Source: Delphinapterus leucas
Lineage: Eukaryota > Chordata > Mammalia > Artiodactyla > Monodontidae
DNA length: 64,000 nt
NCBI RefSeq assembly: GCF_002288925.2
Contig: NW_022098021.1
Span: 6,822,138-6,886,137 of the forward strand
Direction: 5' to 3'
Shown one piece after another: positions 57,902 to 64,000 of this stretch. The notes under the pieces are model-generated. The model was given only the letters and a program-made list of their open reading frames with translations, was not told the origin of the DNA and did no database searches. Both the position numbers and the translations under genes were made by a program. The number at the start of each line of letters is the position of its first letter. Position 1 is the stretch's first letter.

Positions 57902-58079
57902 ATACCCAGCACTGGCAAGGTTGGGGTAAACTGGTCTGCTTATACTGTGATGTTTCTAGCAATAACAGTAGCTATAAAACGTTAGGAACCTCTAAATTAA
58001 ACCAGTGCCTGGAACACAGAAGGCCCTCAAGATATATGTTAAATATATAAACGATGGATCTGGGGACCACATGCCATGT

Positions 58080-58290
58080 AGATAAGATTGCCAGTTTCGC
58101 CCTTTTCTCGCTGTGTGACCTCAGGCAAGTGGCTTCCCCTCTCTGGGCTGTAGCTTTCAACTATGAACTTGCGATGGTCATGCTTGCTGCTTTGTAGGGC
58201 TAATGTAAAGAGCTAATGAGGTCGTATCTGTCAAATGCTTAGCAGAGAGATATGCAAACAAGTGCTTAATAAACATTTGATATTATTGTT
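58080..58290 (+). repeat. MIR SINE
   Basis: Forward MIR: CTCGCTGTGTGACCTCAGGC, AAGTGGCTTCCCCTCTCTGG, CAAGTGCTTAATAAACATTT. Confidence 0.85.
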
Positions 58291-58664
58291 AAAAAATGTT
58301 AGGGAAGTAACGTGCATCAGTAACTATCAAGATGAATCCCCTTTGGCCCACAGATCTCACGCTCAGGAATGTATCTTATACCTGCTGTGCGGGTCAAATC
58401 TGGGTGTTAGCTTTTCCAGGGCCATACAGAGATGAACAGAGTCAAAGCAATAGCTTACAAAAATTATCCTAGACCCAAGTCACTGTAATTATACTTAAAT
58501 ATACTTATAGTCACGAAGGTTCATTTGCTACTGCTGCTAGAACTTTGATGGGAAAGTCTGAAAATATCTGTCTTCAGGAAATAATCCAACTGAAGCTGAA
58601 GCTGCTAGATACAAAGATGACTGTTGTGGCATAATTGCTGTTCCCAAACTGGAAGCAAAGAGAC

Positions 58665-58800
58665 ATTATTTATTCAGCTAACATTTACTGAGCACCTTCT
58701 ATCTGCAGGGCTTTCTGCTAGGGGCTGGGGATGCAGTGGTAAAGAATCATTCTAGTCCCTATTTGCAAAGAGCCTACAGTCCCAACTGGTGAATGTTTTC
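58665..58800 (-). repeat. L2 LINE 3' end
   Basis: Reverse L2: AACATTTACTGAGCACCTTC, GCTAGGGGCTGGGGATGCAG, AGAGCCTACAGTCCCAACTG. Confidence 0.8.
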
Positions 58801-59819
58801 ATGAATTTTATTCTTAACATGTTGGCATAACATGCAGGCATTTAATGGTAATTAAGAAAGATGCAAATACCATTTGAAATTCACAAAGATTAACTTAGAA
58901 TGGCATCTACGCTATACTAGAACTATTTGAAATATGCATGCTTGTTGACTTTGGTCTATTTGGTTCACTTCTGTAGGCTCCATAAGAACTTGTTGAACTG
59001 AATGAATGCATTGAGGACTGTCAGGTTATATGCAAAATCAAAAAATCATTGTTGGGCAATAGAATCATGAATGTGTTTTCCAAAAATTTCCTTGATACAG
59101 TTGCTACAATAGTTTGTTGAAAAGCAAGTTAATAAATTAAAAAAGAGAGTCCTAGCTGCCTCTAGAACTCATATGTCAAGGGAATGGAAATCTTAAAGAA
59201 ATTAAAAATAAAAGAACTTTGAGTCTGGGATGTCCCTAGGGCTGAGAGGCTGTGAACCTGGACCCTGGTCATTCTTCAATCCTCCCCAGGGCAGACAAGT
59301 ACGGGGCTGTTGCGAAGGTCCGAGGGAGACGTGCTGAGGGTCTGAAGTAAGAAAGTGACAGGGGTGGCGAGGGGGATCCAACAGGAGAGGATTGCTCGTC
59401 TTCTGTGTGAGACTCTCCATTCCAACTTCCCGAACGCTGCATTGCTCTGTTCCCCTTCCTCTCTGTGCTTTTCTAGAAGGAGTGAGACTTGTTATCCCAC
59501 ATTTGGATGACTTCTAGATACGTTTAGAAAAGCTTATTTGGACAACGTTCTGGTATGGTCAGCCAGTTGAGACAGGAAGACAAAATTTCTGCCTGTTTTG
59601 ACAAAATACGTGCATGCAAATAAAACGCAAAATGAACTCTTAACATCCATTGGGCCTTGCAAGTCCCTTGACGGATGTGACTTGACAGCTCCCTCTCTCT
59701 CACTGCCCCCAACATACACACAAGCGATCCACCCCCAAACCCGATAGATTCTACCTAAAACCACATCTCAAGTCCTTCCACTCTCTCCACCCCACAGCCC
59801 CCGAGTCCAAGGCCCCAGA
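58801..59819. other. No gene or clear repeat seen
   Basis: AT-leaning on the left. Short open frames only. Confidence 0.45.
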
Positions 59820-60720
59820 AACTGCAACACCCCCTACTGGTCTCACGGCTTCTACCCTTGGCCTCCCTGGTCCATTCTATGCACAGGAGCCAAAGAGATC
59901 TTTTTTTTTTTTTTTTTTTTTTGCGGTACACAGGCCTCTCACTGTTGTGGCCTCTCCCATTGCGGAGCACAGGCTCCGGATGCGCAGGCTCAGCGGCCAT
60001 GGCTCACGGGCCCAGCCGCTCTGCGGCACGTGGGATCCTCCCGGACCGGGGCACGAACCCGCGTCCCCTGCATCGGCAGGCGGACTCTCAACCACGGCAC
60101 CACCAGGGAAGCCCCCCAAAGAGATCTTTTTAAAAACACAACTCAGAGTATGTCACTCCTGCTTCAAGTGACCTTCAGTAGCTCCCATTTCACTTAGGCT
60201 ACGATATAGAATCCTTAACACGGACTGCAAGGCTCCCCACGTGCAGCTTCTGTCCGCCTCTCCAGCCCTTCTTCTTGCTGGACACTCACTCACTTCACTG
60301 ACCACATTGCCCTCTTTCAAGCTCCCAAAGGAGTCAAGCTCTTTCATGCCTCAGGGCCTTTGCACGTGCTGTTCTTCCCGCCTGGAATGTCCTCTCCACT
60401 CTCTGCCTAACGAACAGATATTCATTTTTCAGCTCTCAGCTTAAAGTCATCTCCTTCAAAGGATCTTTTCTCACCTCTTCATATGGATTAGAAACCCCTG
60501 CTACTGCTCAGTACTTAACTTTCATACAATTATCTAAATACATAAATTTCTTGTTTATCTGTGTGATTATTGGTTTAATGTCTGTCTCTCCCATTAGCTT
60601 ATAACTTCTACGAGGGCAAGGACCATGTCTGTTTTGCTTCTCATTGTATACCCACCCAGTGCCTAGCAAGGTTCATGGTGAGCCCTCAACATAGGATTTA
60701 CCGAATGAATGATTCAATGA
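59820..60720 (+). repeat. Long L2 LINE split by a CHR-2
   Basis: Left part GGTCCATTCTATGCACAGGA, right part AACTCAGAGTATGTCACTCC, CAGGGCCTTTGCACGTGCTG, TTCCCGCCTGGAATGTCCTC, CTCAGCTTAAAGTCATCTCC, ending CCTAGCAAGGTTCATGGTGA. One of the best-preserved L2 copies in the window. Confidence 0.9.
59906..60116 (-). mobile_element. CHR-2 type SINE, full length
   Basis: Reverse copy with a T-tract of about 22 bases. TSD caaagagatcttttt at 59891-59905 and 60117-60131, splitting an L2. Confidence 0.97.
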
Positions 60721-61489
60721 ACCAACCCAGACATCAGTTCAATCACAAGAAATATTTCCTGGCTGTGTCCTTCATCTGTTGAATGCAAATTTATTCAACA
60801 GTTACACAATGAAGAGTAACAGAAACACATAATAATTCTTTTGCTAACATGGAGGATGTATTCCAAGGACATACTTCTTGGTCTGACAGTTTATTGCTAG
60901 AGATAGAAGTGCAGCAGGCAATGAGATTTGGCCCAGGGTGCCAGATAAAGAATTGTCTTGGAAACATCATTAAATACTTTATAAATTAGGCAATTTCAGG
61001 CTGTGAGGGATAAAGACATACTCAGTTTGTCTCAGTAAATGGAAGTCTATCAGTTAGACTCAATATTGTATGTGACAGAGGACCCATCTCAAACTGCCTT
61101 GAACAACAGAGAGGATTTATTGGCTTCATAATGGAAAAGTCTAGAGACAAGTCTGTCTTTCTTAGGGAGAGGCTTGATGCTGGGGCCCAATGATGTCATC
61201 AGGACCGTTTCTCTCTGCCTCTGCCCTGCTCTCCACCCAAGGCTTTGTCCTGAGGCTGCACAAAGTCACCTAGGTTCTCATTTCATAAAAGCAAAAGGGT
61301 TGCAGCTGTCCTGACTTCACGTCCTCACACCCCCTGAGCTACAGAAGATAACGCCTTTCTTCTAGAAGCTCCTATAGAACCTGACAGATCAGCAGAATCA
61401 CATGACAAGCTGATTCCTGACACCACCCCAGCACCTCCCCGCACAAACGTAGTATAGCTGGTGGACAGCCTGAGAATCTGTAATTTTTG
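60721..61489. other. No gene seen; old repeat-like part
   Basis: Bases 61055-61420 have an old repeat texture (AGGATTTATTGGCTTCATAA), not assigned. Confidence 0.35.
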
Positions 61490-62041
61490 AATTTTTTTTT
61501 TTACAGAAAACTATAAAGGAGAAACCAAAATTGCTCCATCATTCCACCATCCAGGAGACACAAAGTTTTCCAGTAAAAGTAACCAATGCACAAAGTAAGA
61601 AAATCAAACAGTACAGAATGGAGTGTTAAACCTTCTCTTCCCATCCCTTCCCTCAAAGGTGTTGCCGTTATCACTTTCTTGTATATTTTCCATTAAAAAA
61701 AAGAATGTGTGCATTTACCAAAATACATAGTGTATCATTTTTTAAATTTTATGGAAAACAGATCCCACTATTTGTACCCTTCTGCTTCTTACTTTTTTCA
61801 CTACACAATGTAACTCAGAGTCTGTGCTATCTCAGCAAATGGAGTTCCTCTTCAACCTTTTAAAAAGATGTAAGAATGTAACCCTCGTTTATTTAACTGG
61901 TTCTCTATTGATGGACATTTAGGTTATTACATGAACAATGCTGCAGTAGACTTCCTTCCTTATCCGTCTTGACCTTCTCTGTGGGTGATGGCACAGAGCC
62001 AGCTCCTAGCGGTGGGATCACTGGGTCAAAAGTTATCCACA
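61490..62041. repeat. Old LINE-like repeat
   Basis: T-run at 61491-61502, then TTCTCTATTGATGGACATTT, AACAATGCTGCAGTAGACTT, GGTGGGATCACTGGGTCAAA, familiar phrases of an old dispersed mammalian repeat. Family and strand uncertain. It appears to resume at about 62821 beyond the nested L1. Confidence 0.5.
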
Positions 62042-62154
62042 TTTTTAAAATGTTAACAAGATCCTTCTGTATAGCACAGGAAACTATATTCAATATTCTA
62101 TGATAAACCATAATGGAAAAGAATATATATAATATATTCTTAATATATATATTA

Positions 62155-62603
62155 AGTCCCCTACACACGAACCTTCATGTTGCGAACTTTCAAAGATGAG
62201 AATGCTTGTTCGCATGTCCAATCACGTAAGGCGTGAGTGACACTGCAGCTGGCCCTCCGTCCGCTATTGCTGACGATCCTTCAGCTCTACCATCTCCCAC
62301 CTCCTCTCTCCCCTCCAGTCAGTAACTCTTCTTGCCTGTTTGGGCAATGCCAGCCCCTGGATGCCGGCTGTTGTACTGGACTGCTGTACTTTTCAAGGTG
62401 CTGCGCTGGAAGATTAAAAATGTATTCTTTATTTTGTGTTTGTATTTTATTATTTGTGTGAAAAGTATTATAAAACTATTACAGTACAGTACTATATAGC
62501 CGATTGTGTTGGGTGGGTACCTAGGCTAACTTTGTTGGACTTATGAACAAGTTGGACTTACGAATGCACTCTTAGAACGGAACTCGTTCGTATGTAGGGG
62601 ACT
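62155..62603. mobile_element. Short mariner-type element with TA target
   Basis: Inverted ends AGTCCCCTACACACGAAC (left) and GTTCGTATGTAGGGGACT (right), one mismatch in 18. The flanking dinucleotide is TA on both sides (62153-62154 and 62604-62605), the mariner signature. At 449 bp it is far shorter than an autonomous mariner (about 1.3 kb) and has no transposase frame. The sequence resembles the mariner family of cattle and other cetartiodactyls. Confidence 0.88.
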
Positions 62604-62656
62604 TACTGTATATACCTGAATCAATTTGCTTTACAATGGAAATTAACACAATATTG

Positions 62657-62778
62657 GGACTTCCCTGGCCATCCAGTGGTTAAGACTCCACGCTTCATGC
62701 AGGGGGCACAGGTGCCATCCCTGGTCAGGGAACTAAGATCCTGCATGCCGCGCAGCGCGGCCAGAAAAAAAAAAAAAA
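62657..62778 (+). mobile_element. CHR-1-like SINE, short form
   Basis: GGACTTCCCTGGCCATCCAG head, GGGAACTAAGATCCTGCATG, CGCGCAGCGCGGCC end, A16 tail. TSD aacacaatattg (62645-62656) against aacacaacattg (62779-62790). The B box is altered. Confidence 0.93.
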
Positions 62779-62834
62779 AACACAACATTGTAAATCAACC
62801 ATACTTCAGTAAAATAAATTTTTTAAAAAATGTT

Positions 62835-63039
62835 GATGTACGTTGAGGTTCACTAGTGAAGTCTCTATTACCATTTGAACTTCACAGTTGTTGCCCTTAA
62901 CTACACGTGGGTGAATATGATGATACTGGAGTGGGGGGTTCTGGGAATCTGTGTTGTTCAAAGCCCATTATGTGATCCTGGAGCTCATCCAGCTGTGAGG
63001 ACCACTGCCCCGCCAGGCTTCCCAGGTGCCACCAAAGTT
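62835..63039. other. Sequence left of duplicated copy 2
   Basis: Not similar to the sequence left of copy 1. No gene or clear repeat seen. The junction lies between 63039 and 63040. Confidence 0.5.
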
Positions 63040-63057
63040 GCACATTCACAACGTGAT

Positions 63058-63136
63058 GGGATCACCAGGTTGCCTAAGGAGGGTTGAACCGGCTCAGGTC
63101 GGAAACGGAGCAGGTCAAAATTCCCGTGCTGATCAG
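63058..63136 (+). pseudogene. RN7SL: 7SL (SRP RNA) fragment pseudogene, copy 2
   Basis: Identical to the copy at 37931-38009, including its differences from the human 7SL gene as recalled. It was carried along by the block duplication rather than by a second retrotransposition. Confidence 0.9.
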
Positions 63137-63141
63137 GTTGC

Positions 63142-63267
63142 CTTTTTATTGTGCTTATTGTTTACTGTGACCTTCCCCTCAGAACGTAAGCACGTGGAGG
63201 GCAGGGGTCTGGTTGTTCACTGATGTCTTCAAGCACCTGGCCTAGCAGGGGATCCCACCTGACCTGA
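63142..63267 (+). repeat. L2 LINE fragment within copy 2
   Basis: Same as 38015-38140. Its left partner (37670-37758) is absent here. Confidence 0.7.
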
Positions 63268-63574
63268 GTGGGATCTGACCAGCTGCCCTGCACTCAGCTG
63301 CTGATGTGCTGGGGGGCGGAGCTGAGAAATGCAGGCTGCTGGTGTCTTCTGTAAACCCCGGCTGACAGCAGCTCCCCTTGACTGTGATCTTGCAATCTTA
63401 CTATTAGGCCCCAACATCCTCATTTTTCTATCCTTCATGCCCACTCGTCTACTGTTAAAAATAGAAGTACCCTTGAACAAGCTCCTGTTAACACCCCCCC
63501 TTGACTTACAGCATCAGTATTGAGTGTTCACGACTTGTTAACCCTGAAACTGGTTGCACCAAAGGAATTGATTA
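63268..63574. other. Unassigned part of duplicated copy 2
   Basis: Same sequence as 38141-38447. No gene or known repeat recognised. Confidence 0.4.
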
Positions 63575-63817
63575 AGGCAGCGCTGTTCAAAGTGTGGTCT
63601 GCGGGTCTGTAGCTGTCTGCAAGCTGTTACCACCCCATGACAAGAGATTGAGAGCAATCAGTAGAAACTTTTCTAGCAATCTGACAGAATATTTTTATGT
63701 TGTCGAATTAATAGTAAAAACTGGCACTTACATTTTGCACGTTTGGAGGGATTTGCTGTTTCATTTTTATATGATTTTTCTAGTAATTCATGTTTATTAT
63801 ATTTTCTGAAAGTACCA
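63575..63817 (+). repeat. hAT-like DNA transposon fragment within copy 2
   Basis: Same as 38448-38690. Confidence 0.4.
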
Positions 63818-64000
63818 GTCCATGATGGGTTGGACATTTTTAAATGAACTGAGTGACATGGGGAAGCTCAGAGATTCTCGCACGGGCTGTGAAGCTGTGA
63901 ATCAAGCTGGGAGGCTACCAGCCCGGAAGAAGGCTGGAAACATACCAGGCCCCTCCCGCCTTTGGACACCGGGCCCCAGCTCTCAGTCACAGACATCCCC

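Larger units (their letters stand above)
62055..62820 (+). mobile_element. Cetartiodactyl L1 3' end, twice interrupted
   Basis: Three pieces read as one L1 3' UTR: 62055-62152 (CTGTATAGCACAGGAAACTA, AACCATAATGGAAAAGAATA), 62606-62656 (CTGTATATACCTGAATCAAT), and 62779-62820 (AACATTGTAAATCAACCATA then CTTCAGTAAAATAAA). A mariner and a SINE separate them. Similar ttttaaaatgtt-type sequence at 62043-62054 and 62822-62834 may be its TSD. No coding part remains. Confidence 0.85.
63040..64000 (+). repeat. Duplicated block, copy 2 (cut by window edge)
   Basis: Same orientation as 37913-38873 and identical by eye over all 961 bases. It starts mid-repeat, right after unrelated sequence, and lacks the 58-bp tandem repeat and the left L2 part found at copy 1. 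Confidence 0.97.

Noticed and set aside
1..64000. CRISPR arrays, operons, ribosome binding sites, bacterial elements
   Set aside because: No regularly spaced repeats with unique spacers; the content is plainly mammalian.

Overview
This window is nuclear DNA of a mammal, almost certainly a cetacean. The main evidence is nine copies of the tRNA-derived CHR-2 type SINE of whales and dolphins, several with perfect target-site duplications (TSDs). Four shorter SINEs of the older CHR-1-like type, a cetartiodactyl-type L1 3' end and a mariner that resembles the bovine/cetartiodactyl family agree with this. Old mammalian repeats (MIR, L2, MaLR-type LTRs, MER5A, old L1) fill much of the rest.

No complete protein-coding gene is visible. 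All long open frames are under 200 codons, and the longest run through SINE, L2 or MIR sequence. The window reads as intergenic or deep intronic DNA. One 118-base stretch (17282-17399) has splice-like borders and an open frame, and is listed only as a weak exon candidate. RNA-gene relics are a decayed tRNA-Glu(CTC)-like sequence (4220-4293) and two identical 7SL (SRP RNA) fragments (37931-38009 and 63058-63136).

Layout. 1-5 kb: old LINE and L2 pieces, a truncated CHR-2, a GATA microsatellite, a cluster of AGTACTC palindromes and a small terminal-inverted-repeat transposon. 5-20 kb: a CHR-1-like SINE inside a MIR, a 14-bp minisatellite, a (TC)n(CA)n microsatellite, a truncated young L1, a CHR-2 and a long old L2. 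20-35 kb: MIR and L2 copies, two LTRs, and four CHR-2 SINEs plus one CHR-1-like SINE; two further oppositely oriented CHR-2 copies sit inside one L2 at 33.7-35.2 kb. 35-45 kb: a MaLR LTR, the first copy of a duplicated block, and a long old L1 broken by a MIR. 45-60 kb: an LTR, three MER5A copies, two MaLR LTRs, L1 3' ends, MIRs and an L2 split by a CHR-2. 60-64 kb: a nested L1/mariner/SINE and the second copy of the duplicated block.

The strongest unexplained feature is a direct duplication. Bases 37913-38873 recur at 63040-64000 at a constant offset of 25,127 with no difference seen by eye, and the match is cut only by the window edge. The left breakpoint lies exactly at the end of a 58-bp tandem repeat that is present only at the first copy. 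The first copy sits inside an L2 that continues on both sides, which suggests that it is the source. A recent segmental duplication and an assembly artefact both fit.
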